Shown here in pieces: positions 7,569-17,427 of a stretch of DNA of 24,958 nucleotides. The notes under the pieces were generated by a model. The model had not been told where the DNA came from. It saw nothing but the letters and a program-made list of their open reading frames with translations, and did no database searches. The stretch is from the NCBI GenBank assembly GCA_030603265.1, contig JAUVYD010000002.1:1-24958 (forward strand), read 5' to 3'. The translations under genes and the position numbers were made by a program. The first letter of the stretch is position 1; each line of letters starts with the position of its first letter. Source of the DNA: Dehalococcoidia bacterium. Lineage in GTDB: Bacteria > Chloroflexota > Dehalococcoidia > GIF9 > AB-539-J10.

Positions 7569-8564
7569 ATGTGTGCCGCGAGGGCTTTTTTTGTGGTGAC
7601 GATGTCTGGTTCAATCACTGACGTGCCCGGACTGCGGGTCGGGCACCATACGAACCTGGATGCTGCGACCGGGTGTACGGTCGTGCTCTGCGAGCGCGGC
7701 GCCGTGCCGGGAGTGCATGTGAGCGGCGCGTCTCCCGGCGGCAGGGAGATTGAACTCCTCAGACCGGGTTACTCCATCAACCTTGTTCACGGTGTGTTTC
7801 TCAGCGGCGGCAGCTCATATGGACTGGATGCCACTGCGGGTGTGATGCGATTCCTCGAGGACCGTGGCGCCGGCTTCGACACGGTGGCCGGAGTAGTACC
7901 CATCGTCCCCGCCGCAATCATCTTCGACCTCTCCATCGGTGACTCGCGTGTGCGGCCAACGCCCGACAATGCCTATGCCGCATGTTGTGATGCGACCGAC
8001 AACCAGACGGCCGAGGGCAGTGTTGGTGCAGGTGCGGGCGCGACGGTCGGCAAGTGCCTCGGCATGGAGCACGCTACCAAGGGCGGCATCGGCATGTCCA
8101 GCGTGAATCTTGGCAACCACGTGGTAGTCGCAGCACTCATCGTCGTGAATGCTTGGGGGGATGTCATCAACCCGACCTCGGGCCACGTGATTGCCGGTCC
8201 TCGCGACCTGGCTGGGGGAGGCTTCCTGCGGACGGCCGATTTGCTGAAGCAGAGGCGGATGCGACGGCCGTTTCCTACCTCCAATACCATCGTGGGCGTC
8301 GTTGCCACGAACGTTCGACTGCGCAAGACACAGACGCACCGGCTGGCTCAGATGGCGCAGGTCGGACTCGCACGCACGATTGACCCCTGCGGGTCCATGT
8401 ATGACGGAGACACATTGTTTGTCCTGTCCTCCGGGGACAGGAGATGCGATATGAATGTCCTTGGCGTTGGCGCGGTGGAAGCGGTGACTCAGGCCGTGCA
8501 ACGGGCGGTGTTGCAGGCGGAGAGCGTTGCGGGAGTGCCTGCCGTCAGGAATCTCAAGGAGTAG
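7569..8564 (+). CDS. P1 (DmpA/S58) family peptidase, possible beta-aminopeptidase
   Basis: This superfamily (DmpA L-aminopeptidase D-esterase, BapA beta-aminopeptidase, NylC) makes a proenzyme that cuts itself to expose an N-terminal Ser or Thr nucleophile. The protein has 331 residues. It opens with SITDVPGLRVGHHTN, and LSGGSSYGLDATAGVMRFLE and GAGAGATVGK are family blocks. The self-cleavage site appears as SNT|IVGVVATN, with the nucleophile at T240 (T229 if translation starts at ATG 7602). YDGDTLFVLSSGD lies near the end. Two starts are possible: 7569 has GGAGGG 12 bases upstream, while 7602 lies nearer the homology. The gene is followed after 13 bp by panD and then panC. That context suggests release of beta-alanine from peptides or amides, but the substrate cannot be read from sequence. 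Confidence 0.9.
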   Translation: MCAARAFFVVTMSGSITDVPGLRVGHHTNLDAATGCTVVLCERGAVPGVHVSGASPGGREIELLRPGYSINLVHGVFLSGGSSYGLDATAGVMRFLEDRGAGFDTVAGVVPIVPAAIIFDLSIGDSRVRPTPDNAYAACCDATDNQTAEGSVGAGAGATVGKCLGMEHATKGGIGMSSVNLGNHVVVAALIVVNAWGDVINPTSGHVIAGPRDLAGGGFLRTADLLKQRRMRRPFPTSNTIVGVVATNVRLRKTQTHRLAQMAQVGLARTIDPCGSMYDGDTLFVLSSGDRRCDMNVLGVGAVEAVTQAVQRAVLQAESVAGVPAVRNLKE

Positions 8565-8577
8565 GAACATTCGGACA

Positions 8578-8922
8578 ATGCTCAAGAGCAAGATTCACCG
8601 GGCGAGAGTGACCCAGGGGAACCTCGACTACGAGGGGAGCATCACCATTGACAGGACTCTGATGAAGGCTGCCGACTTCTATCCGTACGAGCGAGTCGAC
8701 GTGCTGAACGTCAACAACGGAGCACGGTTCAGCACCTATGTCATCGAAGGTGAAGCGGACTCCGGTGTCATCGGCCTCAACGGTGCGGCTGCCCGCCTCG
8801 CGGTTGTCAACGACCTCGTAATCATCGTGTCCTATCGCATGATGGGCGATGAGGACGCGCAGAAGCTCGAGCCGGTCGTCGTTCACGTGGACGGACAGAA
8901 CCGGATTGCCCGGAGCGACTAG
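8578..8922 (+). CDS. panD: Aspartate 1-decarboxylase
   Basis: PanD converts L-aspartate to beta-alanine for pantothenate and coenzyme A synthesis. It is a pyruvoyl enzyme made by self-cleavage of a proenzyme. The protein has 114 residues; family members are about 115-140. The cleavage motif YEGS places the processed bond at G20-S21, and the start MLKSKIHRARVTQ, with the catalytic Lys in that stretch, matches the family. NGAAARLAVVNDLVIIVSY is the conserved core near residues 77-95. The ATG at 8578 starts exactly where homologues begin; AAGGAG lies about 16 bases upstream across the stop of the previous gene. It sits between the P1 peptidase gene (13 bp) and panC (29 bp), so the three are probably one operon. 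No PanZ or panB is visible in the window. Confidence 0.96.
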   Translation: MLKSKIHRARVTQGNLDYEGSITIDRTLMKAADFYPYERVDVLNVNNGARFSTYVIEGEADSGVIGLNGAAARLAVVNDLVIIVSYRMMGDEDAQKLEPVVVHVDGQNRIARSD

Positions 8923-8951
8923 CGCGCCGCAAGCATGACAGGACGGAGAGC

Positions 8952-9788
8952 ATGGAAGTCGTACACCAGGTTGACAGTCTGAAGGCACTGCGCCCTTCGT
9001 GGCCGAGACCAGTTGGCCTCGTGCCGACGATGGGCTACCTGCATGACGGGCATCTGTCGCTTGTGCGGCGGGCACGCACCGAGAATGCCACGGTGGTTGT
9101 CAGCATCTTCGTCAATCCCACGCAGTTCGGCCCGTCGGAGGACCTCTCCAGCTACCCACGGAATCTGGAGAGAGACCTGGAGTTCCTGGAGCGAGAGGGT
9201 GTGGATGTGGTCTTCGTTCCGCCGGCCTCCGAGATGTATCCCGGAGGGTACTCCACCTGGGTGGATGTGGAAGGAGTTACTTCCCTGCTTGAAGGGGCCT
9301 CAAGGCCTGGCCACTTTCGCGGTGTTGTCACGGTGTGCAACAAGCTGTTCAACATCGTGGCGGCCGAGAGGGCGTACTTCGGCCAGAAGGATGCGCAGCA
9401 GGTGGCTGTCATCACAAAGATGGTGCACGATCTGAACATGAATCTGGACATCGTAGTCATTCCGACCGTGAGGGAATCGGACGGCCTTGCGATGAGCAGC
9501 CGCAACGCCTATCTGGGGCCGGAGGAGAGGGTAGCTGCAAGGGTGCTGTACCAGGCTCTCACGAGCGCTCGCGACATGTGCCACGAGGGCGGTCTCGATG
9601 TGGCCCTGGTTCGCAAGAGGATGGCAGATGTCATTCGGACTGAACCCCTGGCTTCCCTGGACTACGCCGCTGTCGTTGCCCCCGGTTCATTCGAGGAGTT
9701 GGAGTCGTTGGCCGAACCGGCACTTGCGGTCATCGCTGTTCGCATCGGGGCGACGCGGCTCATCGACAACATGACGTTGCTGGATTGA
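8952..9788 (+). CDS. panC: Pantoate--beta-alanine ligase (pantothenate synthetase)
   Basis: PanC joins pantoate and beta-alanine with ATP to form pantothenate through a pantoyl-adenylate. The protein has 278 residues, the usual length. It carries the nucleotidyl-transferase HxGH motif in PTMGYLHDGH (residues 25-34), then FVNPTQFGP, SRPGHFRGV, YFGQKDAQQ and the KMSKS-like SSRN. The ATG at 8952 follows GGAGAG at a short, normal distance. It is the last gene of the peptidase-panD-panC group and is followed by a hairpin at 9796-9821. panB and panE, needed to make pantoate, are not in this window. Confidence 0.97.
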   Translation: MEVVHQVDSLKALRPSWPRPVGLVPTMGYLHDGHLSLVRRARTENATVVVSIFVNPTQFGPSEDLSSYPRNLERDLEFLEREGVDVVFVPPASEMYPGGYSTWVDVEGVTSLLEGASRPGHFRGVVTVCNKLFNIVAAERAYFGQKDAQQVAVITKMVHDLNMNLDIVVIPTVRESDGLAMSSRNAYLGPEERVAARVLYQALTSARDMCHEGGLDVALVRKRMADVIRTEPLASLDYAAVVAPGSFEELESLAEPALAVIAVRIGATRLIDNMTLLD

Positions 9789-9795
9789 CGAGACA

Positions 9796-9821
9796 GGGCA
9801 CGCCACCGAAGTGGCGTGCCC
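9796..9821 (+). terminator. Hairpin terminator after panC
   Basis: An 11-bp perfect stem, GGGCACGCCAC / GTGGCGTGCCC, with a CGAA loop lies eight bases after the panC stop. The T-run is weak and delayed (CTCACTCATCGTTTTCC), so termination may be partial or Rho-assisted. Confidence 0.6.
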
Positions 9822-9909
9822 CTCACTCATCGTTTTCCTGCGGCCGCAATTGGGGAAGGCCCTCGATATCCTGTACATCAAGGCGGACCACACATGAAAG
9901 GACTGAGAC

Positions 9910-10953
9910 ATGGATAGAGAGATAAGAGCGGTGCACGTGGGGCTTGGCCCCATGGGTCTTCGGGTTGTGCAGCATATACTTGCTGAGAGGAAGGGCATTC
10001 GCTACGTGGGGGCTGTGGATGTGGATCCGCGCCTCGAAGGCAAGGACCTGGGTGAGATTGCCGGCCTCGCTTCACCCGCCGGGGTGAAGATCACCGGCGA
10101 CGCGACAGCCGTCTTCGAGGAGACCAGGCCGGACATCGCCATCTACACAACGGTGTCTCCGCTGGAGGCGTTTCTTCCTCAGACTGAGGTGGCGCTCCGC
10201 AACGGCGTGAACGTAATCTCCACGTGCGAGGAACTGGCGTTCCCCTCGTTTGTGGCTGCGGACTTGACTGCCAGGTATGACGAACTGTGCAAGTTCCATG
10301 GTGTCAGCATGCTGGGTACCGGCATCAACCCCGGCTTCCTGATGGACCTCAGGGCGTCGCTACTGTCCGCTGCGTGCACGGATGTGCAGAGGATTGAGAT
10401 TACACGGCGGATGGATGCAACGCCGAGGAGACAACCCTTTCAGAAGAAGATTGGCGCAGGAATGGATGTGGATGAGTACAGGAGGGCAATTGAGTCTGGC
10501 GCGATAACGGGCCATGTCGGCCTTGAGATGTCTATCTGCCTCATAGCTGACGCGCTTGGCTGGGAGCTGGAAGAAGTCCGCGTCACCGGGCCGGAACCGG
10601 TCGTCGCGGAGAAGCAGGTCTCGTCGGAGTACTTTGCGGTTGCGAGGGGACAGGTCAAGGGGACAGAGCAGGAGGCAATCGGAATAGTTGGTGGCGAGAA
10701 CAGGATACGCTTGAGCTTCTCGGCCTTCCTTGGCGCGACGCCGTCGTTCGACGAGGTGGTGATTGTAGGGACGCCCGAGGTGAGGGCCCGGGTGTCTCCG
10801 TGCTGGCACGGTGACTATGGCACGGTGGCGATGGCCGTGAACCTGATACCGGCGGTCATCAATGCGCGCCCGGGCCTGCTGACCATCAATGATATCGTGC
10901 CGGTGTCGTTCAAAGCAGGCAACCTTGGCCGATTTGTGACCCAGGGCGCCTGA
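9910..10953 (+). CDS. 2,4-diaminopentanoate dehydrogenase-like oxidoreductase
   Basis: This is an NAD(P)-dependent enzyme of the dihydrodipicolinate-reductase-like class, with a Rossmann domain (GLGPMG at residues 11-16) and the C-terminal domain found in 2,4-diaminopentanoate dehydrogenase (OrD) of ornithine fermentation. The protein has 347 residues, the expected length. The block STCEELAFPSF and the following GTGINPGFLMDL (about residues 138-149) are characteristic. The start is supported by AAAGGA eight bases before the ATG. It is a single gene between the panC hairpin and the rRNA promoter. Members of this family act on amino or keto compounds and many have no known substrate, so ornithine breakdown is only one option. 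The other ord genes are not here. Confidence 0.85.
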   Translation: MDREIRAVHVGLGPMGLRVVQHILAERKGIRYVGAVDVDPRLEGKDLGEIAGLASPAGVKITGDATAVFEETRPDIAIYTTVSPLEAFLPQTEVALRNGVNVISTCEELAFPSFVAADLTARYDELCKFHGVSMLGTGINPGFLMDLRASLLSAACTDVQRIEITRRMDATPRRQPFQKKIGAGMDVDEYRRAIESGAITGHVGLEMSICLIADALGWELEEVRVTGPEPVVAEKQVSSEYFAVARGQVKGTEQEAIGIVGGENRIRLSFSAFLGATPSFDEVVIVGTPEVRARVSPCWHGDYGTVAMAVNLIPAVINARPGLLTINDIVPVSFKAGNLGRFVTQGA

Positions 10954-10982
10954 CAGAGCTTCCATCGGGGGCGTGGAGTTGC

Positions 10983-10988
10983 TATAAT
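10983..10988 (+). promoter_or_regulatory. Perfect -10 hexamer upstream of 23S rRNA
   Basis: TATAAT lies 29 bases past the stop of the dehydrogenase gene. The -35 region (TTCCAT at 17 bases) is poor. It could be an additional upstream promoter for the rRNA unit, or chance. Confidence 0.3.
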
Positions 10989-11042
10989 GCCCTGTTGTTG
11001 CGCCGCGAGGTGGCTGAGGCTGGTGGGGGATGAGTGGAGTGT

Positions 11043-11072
11043 TTGACAGGAGATAGCCACCTCAGGTAGAAT
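11043..11072 (+). promoter_or_regulatory. Promoter of the 23S rRNA unit
   Basis: A perfect TTGACA (11043-11048) is followed after 18 bases by TAGAAT (11067-11072). Transcription would start near 11079, about 60 bases before mature 23S rRNA and before the left arm of the processing stem. It shows that the 23S gene is expressed independently of a 16S gene. Confidence 0.75.
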
Positions 11073-11114
11073 TCCCATTCGCGAGTTGCGCGTCCGTACG
11101 TTAACAATCGAATA

Positions 11115-11137
11115 CGTTTTGTGTCTGGCTTGATGTA

Positions 11138-11145
<8 letters not shown>
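11115..11145 (+). other. rRNA processing stem, left arm
   Basis: This arm pairs along all 31 bases with 14073-14103, using only a few G-U pairs (for example at 11123 and 11126). A further short stretch (11108-11114 with 14104-14110) extends it past one mismatch. The helix brings together both ends of 23S rRNA, as in RNase III processing stems. Confidence 0.8.
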
Positions 11146-14072
<2,927 letters not shown>

Positions 14073-14081
<9 letters not shown>

Positions 14082-14103
14082 ATATCAAGTCGGATACAAA
14101 ACG
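14073..14103 (+). other. rRNA processing stem, right arm
   Basis: This is the complement of 11115-11145. It includes the last bases of 23S rRNA (CCTTGACC) and the spacer up to the tRNA. Cleavage here would separate 23S rRNA from the initiator tRNA. Confidence 0.8.
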
Positions 14104-14129
14104 TTTTCGGAGCGCGGATGCGCACCCGT

Positions 14130-14204
14130 CGCGGGGTAGAGCAGTGGAAGCTCGTCGGGCTCATAACCCGGAGGTCGTTGGTTCGAATCCAACCCCCGCT
14201 ACCA
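14130..14204 (+). tRNA. Initiator tRNA-fMet (CAU)
   Basis: This is a 75-nt cloverleaf with encoded CCA. The anticodon loop is CTCATAA and the stem carries the three G-C pairs (GGG/CCC) that mark initiator tRNAs. The acceptor stem begins with an unpaired first base, here C1 opposite U72, with A73. Most bacterial initiators have C1 opposite A72, so the mismatch type is unusual but keeps the required weak end. The T arm is GTTGG-TTCGAAT-CCAAC. It lies 48 bases after 23S rRNA and is followed by a terminator, so it is read from the rRNA promoter. Confidence 0.95.
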
Positions 14205-14221
14205 ACAACTCGCACCCCAAG

Positions 14222-14250
14222 GGGGCACAGGCAACTGTGCCCCTTTTCTT
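14222..14250 (+). terminator. Intrinsic terminator of the rRNA unit
   Basis: A nine-base-pair stem, GGGGCACAG / CTGTGCCCC, with GCAA loop is followed by TTTTCTT. This is a classic Rho-independent terminator, 17 bases after the initiator tRNA. Confidence 0.9.
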
Positions 14251-14614
14251 ATGGCTTGGAGCACTCGCATTTGACCATGGCGGGAGGGGTCGCACGAGGA
14301 GGGGATATTCGATGCTTCGCCGAGCAAGGAGCGCCTGGCCGGCGAGTCGGTCTTGCGTATTCGGCGCAGTGCGGCTGTCCTTCCGGGCATCCACTTGCTC
14401 GAACGGCGGCGGCCTGCGTGAAGATCTGTGCCGGCTCCATCAACGGTGGGCAAGCAAGCTAACTGGGGCGTTCGAGGTGGATGGGGAGAGCGGTTTCGTG
14501 AAGCATTCGTGTGACTTGTCGCGCAGGACTCATGCTGGAGCCGTGGTGACAGACAGGTGCGGTTGCTCGTCCTCTCTTTGGGCATGCGGGCGGGGACACC
14601 GGACGTCGGGGACT
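14251..14614. other. Intergenic stretch with no gene recognised
   Basis: These 364 bases lie between the rRNA terminator and the stop of the alpha/beta hydrolase (convergent). The open frames present have arginine- and serine-rich translations without any family motif, and some run into the terminator. No 5S rRNA signature (CCGAAC, AGTTAAGC) and no tRNA fold were seen. It may be old, decayed sequence. Confidence 0.5.
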
Positions 14615-15541
14615 CTAATGTGCAGGAACGTCGCCTTTAAGAACTTCGACGATGTGTTGCCTCAGAAGAGCAGGTGAGAGCGCTGCCGTGATGTGGCCCC
14701 GCTCCATCACGCGAATGGGGCGGTTTTCGTAGCACTCGCGTTGTCGTTCGAACACTATGTACTGGTCATACCTCGCAAGCAGAGGGAAGACATTGTCCGT
14801 CTTCACTTTCTGATAGTCCGCCTCGAAGTTGAGCAGCTCCCTGATGAGTTCAGGGTGTCGCCTGCCCTGCTTGCCCAACAGGCGTCGATAGGCCGACGAT
14901 GTGAACAAGTCGCCGTGCGCGGCTCCGGAGAGGAGGGGGACGTACAGATCTGCCGTGTCATAGTGAGTCCGGTGCAGATTGGTGACCAGGCCGCCAAGAC
15001 TTATTCCCGCAACCATGATGCGTGGACTGCCCTCTTCATGGCAGGCACGAATCAGCGCGTCTATCAGCTGGACCGAGGTCGCCAGCATCGCCATGAAGTT
15101 CGTCAGGTCTCCCATGCGGCGCATGTAGTCCCTCGTTGGCCAACGGTGGAATGGTGCGCGGACAACGATGAGGTTTGCCTCTATGCGGCGCACGTCGGCA
15201 GCGAGAACAGTGCGAAAGGTGTTCTTTGACCTGCTGCCGAAGTCGAAAGGACGTTCCTGGTTGCCGTGGTGGTAGATGATGGTGGGAAAGGTGGGGCCTC
15301 GCCGGGGGTAGACAAAAAATGCCGGGTCCACCCTGCCGACAAGCGTGTCCGCGGACAACTCGTGCCGACCGTGAGTGAGTTCCGGCAGGGGCTGCAGATG
15401 CACGCGCGAGAGGTGCTCCTGCATGGGAGCGCTTTCGACAGTCCGCTGAAAGAAACGGTCTCGCCCTGTTTCCAGTGCGGCGATATGCAGCGCGAAGAGA
15501 TCGACGAAGGCGTGCCGGTTCAACCGACCTCTCACTTCCAT
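14615..15541 (-). CDS. Alpha/beta hydrolase family protein
   Basis: This is a predicted cytoplasmic hydrolase (esterase or similar) of 308 residues; no signal peptide is seen. The oxyanion-side motif YHHGNQERPF lies before the core. The nucleophile elbow GISLGG places S181. A likely acid is D259 (ARYDQYI) and the base H283 (MERGHITA), in the order Ser-Asp-His normal for the fold. The N-terminal 70 residues (HAFVDLFALHIAALETGRDRF) are helical and not familiar to me. It is a single gene, divergent from 15796-16206 across 254 bp and convergent with the rRNA unit. The start at ATG 15541 lacks a clear ribosome site and may be off. The substrate is unknown. Confidence 0.8.
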   Translation of the reverse strand: MEVRGRLNRHAFVDLFALHIAALETGRDRFFQRTVESAPMQEHLSRVHLQPLPELTHGRHELSADTLVGRVDPAFFVYPRRGPTFPTIIYHHGNQERPFDFGSRSKNTFRTVLAADVRRIEANLIVVRAPFHRWPTRDYMRRMGDLTNFMAMLATSVQLIDALIRACHEEGSPRIMVAGISLGGLVTNLHRTHYDTADLYVPLLSGAAHGDLFTSSAYRRLLGKQGRRHPELIRELLNFEADYQKVKTDNVFPLLARYDQYIVFERQRECYENRPIRVMERGHITAALSPALLRQHIVEVLKGDVPAH

Positions 15542-15732
15542 GATGACGCCCCGGGTGTGTCCAGCCGGACATGCCGGTTCGAGCCGTCAGCAGTACGTTT
15601 GCTACGAGGGCGTCCATCGCTCTGACCCGTGTCGGCCAGTGCTCCTTCCTGAGGCAACGTTGTGCGAACAATAGTCTCGTGTGTTCCCACAGTCAAGGCA
15701 TCCGGCGTCGCTGTGCAGGAATCTCCCTGTGC

Positions 15733-15738
15733 TAGAAT
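15733..15738 (+). promoter_or_regulatory. Possible -10 box for the lyase-FIST-kinase group
   Basis: TAGAAT lies 57 bases before the ATG at 15796, within GTGCTAGAATCG. The same GTGCTAGAATC context occurs upstream of corA (5909-5914, minus strand). No good -35 box is seen at 16-18 bases. Confidence 0.35.
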
Positions 15739-15795
15739 CGTGGCGTTGGTGTGCGGCCAGAGAGACGAGACACCCGCACAGGAGAGGCATCTGCC

Positions 15796-16206
15796 ATGGT
15801 CAGACGCTCGATAGCTGTCGATGAGAAAGCGGCCTTGCGGGTACGCGTCAGTGAGAAGGACGTGCACTACGCCGGCGGGCTGGTGAACGGCGCCTATGTC
15901 CTCGGTCTGTTCGGTGACATTGGCACGGAGCTGATGGTCCGGTTCGATGGCGACGAAGGCTTGCTCGCGGCGTACAACAGCATAGAACTGAAGGCGCCGA
16001 TACGCGCAGGAGACTTCCTGGAAGTCTCGGGATGGATATCGAAGGTCGGCAATACGTCGCGTGTCATGCAGATGGAGGCGCATCGCTACATCAGTGTTAC
16101 CGGAGAACCTTTCGAGTCCTCCGCAGACTATCTCGAGAAACCGGAACTGGTCGCGAGGGCCGAGATGGTGAGTGTCGTTCGCAAGGAGCAGCAGAGATGC
16201 GCATAG
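15796..16206 (+). CDS. Beta-alanyl-CoA/3-aminobutyryl-CoA ammonia-lyase-like hotdog protein
   Basis: This hotdog-fold protein of 136 residues resembles beta-alanyl-CoA:ammonia lyase of Clostridium propionicum and Kal (3-aminobutyryl-CoA ammonia-lyase of lysine fermentation). These enzymes reversibly remove ammonia from 3-aminoacyl-CoA to give an enoyl-CoA. The family string is clear in pieces: VSEKDVHYAGGLVNGAYV (about 15-32), GDIGTELMVRFDGD (about 40-53), APIRAGDFLEVSGWISKVGN (about 71-90) and then the MEAHRYI strand. The ATG at 15796 follows AGGAGAGG at good distance. The FIST gene starts 66 bp downstream. A plain acyl-CoA thioesterase is the main alternative, but the NGA and GTELM blocks favour the lyase group. 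Confidence 0.8.
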   Translation: MVRRSIAVDEKAALRVRVSEKDVHYAGGLVNGAYVLGLFGDIGTELMVRFDGDEGLLAAYNSIELKAPIRAGDFLEVSGWISKVGNTSRVMQMEAHRYISVTGEPFESSADYLEKPELVARAEMVSVVRKEQQRCA

Positions 16207-16272
16207 TCTGGCTGAGTCCGGACGCAGGCAGGTCCGGCCCGACGCAGCCTGGTTCCGTACGGGGAGGCAAGC

Positions 16273-17427
16273 ATGCATGCAGCGGTTGGGTGTAGCCAGC
16301 GACAAGGCACGGCGCGCGCGGTGTCGGAGGCTCTTGAGCAGGCGCTGACCAATGTGACAGATCCGAAGCTCACCATTGTCTTCATCACCGACGCGTACGC
16401 CAGCGACGAGGTTGTCTCGACGTGGAGCAGATGTGTGGGTACTGGCAGAATGGCCGGCTTCTGCGTCGGGGCAGTGATTTGCGGCGAGCAGGTCCTTAGC
16501 CAGGGAGTTGTTGTTGGGCTCCTCGGAGGAGAAGAGGTTCGTGTGATGACCCTGCTCGAGGAGGGCCTTGAGGACGATGCAACGGGTGTCGGGTATCGGG
16601 TGGGGGAACGACTGCGGAAGTCTACCGACGGCGGGGGCCTTGTAGTTGTGCTGCCCGACGGTTTGGCGCCGAATCTCTACCAGATGACCGCTTCGTTCTA
16701 CGATGCACTCGGACCTGACTACAAGTACGTGGGCGGCGGCTCCGGGGACAGTCTGCGGTTCGAGAGCACCTTCCAGTTTACCGAGAAAGGCGCCGCCAGC
16801 GGCGCGATTGCCGCAGCATGTATTGGCGGCGTGCAGATTGGCACGGCTCTTGGTCATGGCTGGCAACCAGAGGGCGAGCCACTTGTGGTCACTCGCTCAC
16901 ACGGTAAACGTGTGGAAGAGATAGACGCGGTGCCTGCCTTCCGAGTGTACGCTGAGCGGCTCGGAGGAATTGACCGCGAACGATTCGCCGAGTACGGCAT
17001 GCTTCATCCTCTCGGGTTTCCGGATGTTGTGGGCAACTACGTGATTCGGGACCCGCTATCGGTGAACGATGACGAGAGTATTGATTTCGTCACCGAAGTT
17101 CCCCGCAATGCAGTAGGGAGCGTGATGAGAGGAGACGTCGAACAGCTTCATGAAGTGGCGGGCGCCGTCGCCCGACGCGCAGCGGAGGCGGTTGAGCGAC
17201 CGCGACTCGGGTTGGTCTTCGATTGCGTGTCCCGACAGGTGCTCATGGGGAGTCGATTCGACGAAGAAGTGCGGCTCGTACAGAGAGGCGTTGGGGCAGA
17301 GACGCCCCTGCTCGGTGCATTGACGTTCGGAGAGATTGGAAGCTTCGGTGATGTGCCGTTGTTTCACAACAAGACAGTCAGCGTGGCTGTGCTGGGCGAC
17401 TCCGTCGGAGCCGGGGCAGTGCAGTGA
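16273..17427 (+). CDS. FIST-domain signal transduction protein
   Basis: FIST (FIST_N plus FIST_C) is a sensory domain thought to bind small ligands, perhaps amino acids, and is often linked to kinases or diguanylate cyclases. This is a stand-alone protein of 384 residues. FIST_N runs to about residue 205 and contains LTIVFITDAYASDE, AGFCVGAVICGEQVLSQG and YKYVGGGSGDS. FIST_C follows, with PAFRVYAERLGGI, NYVIRDPLSVND and the closing TPLLGALTFGEIGSFGD. There is no membrane segment, so it should act in the cytoplasm. The ATG at 16273 follows GGGGAGG at five bases. Its stop overlaps the start of the histidine kinase (GTGA), so the two are translationally coupled and probably act together. Confidence 0.9.
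   Translation: MHAAVGCSQRQGTARAVSEALEQALTNVTDPKLTIVFITDAYASDEVVSTWSRCVGTGRMAGFCVGAVICGEQVLSQGVVVGLLGGEEVRVMTLLEEGLEDDATGVGYRVGERLRKSTDGGGLVVVLPDGLAPNLYQMTASFYDALGPDYKYVGGGSGDSLRFESTFQFTEKGAASGAIAAACIGGVQIGTALGHGWQPEGEPLVVTRSHGKRVEEIDAVPAFRVYAERLGGIDRERFAEYGMLHPLGFPDVVGNYVIRDPLSVNDDESIDFVTEVPRNAVGSVMRGDVEQLHEVAGAVARRAAEAVERPRLGLVFDCVSRQVLMGSRFDEEVRLVQRGVGAETPLLGALTFGEIGSFGDVPLFHNKTVSVAVLGDSVGAGAVQ

Noticed and set aside
14251..14614. Possible 5S rRNA after the 23S unit
   Set aside because: No 5S hallmark segments are visible and a strong terminator precedes this stretch.
15532..16866. Long antisense open frame (444 codons) on the minus strand
   Set aside because: It lies opposite the hotdog and FIST genes, whose families are clear; its translation is Arg/His/Cys-rich with no domain, as expected for a shadow frame in GC-rich DNA.
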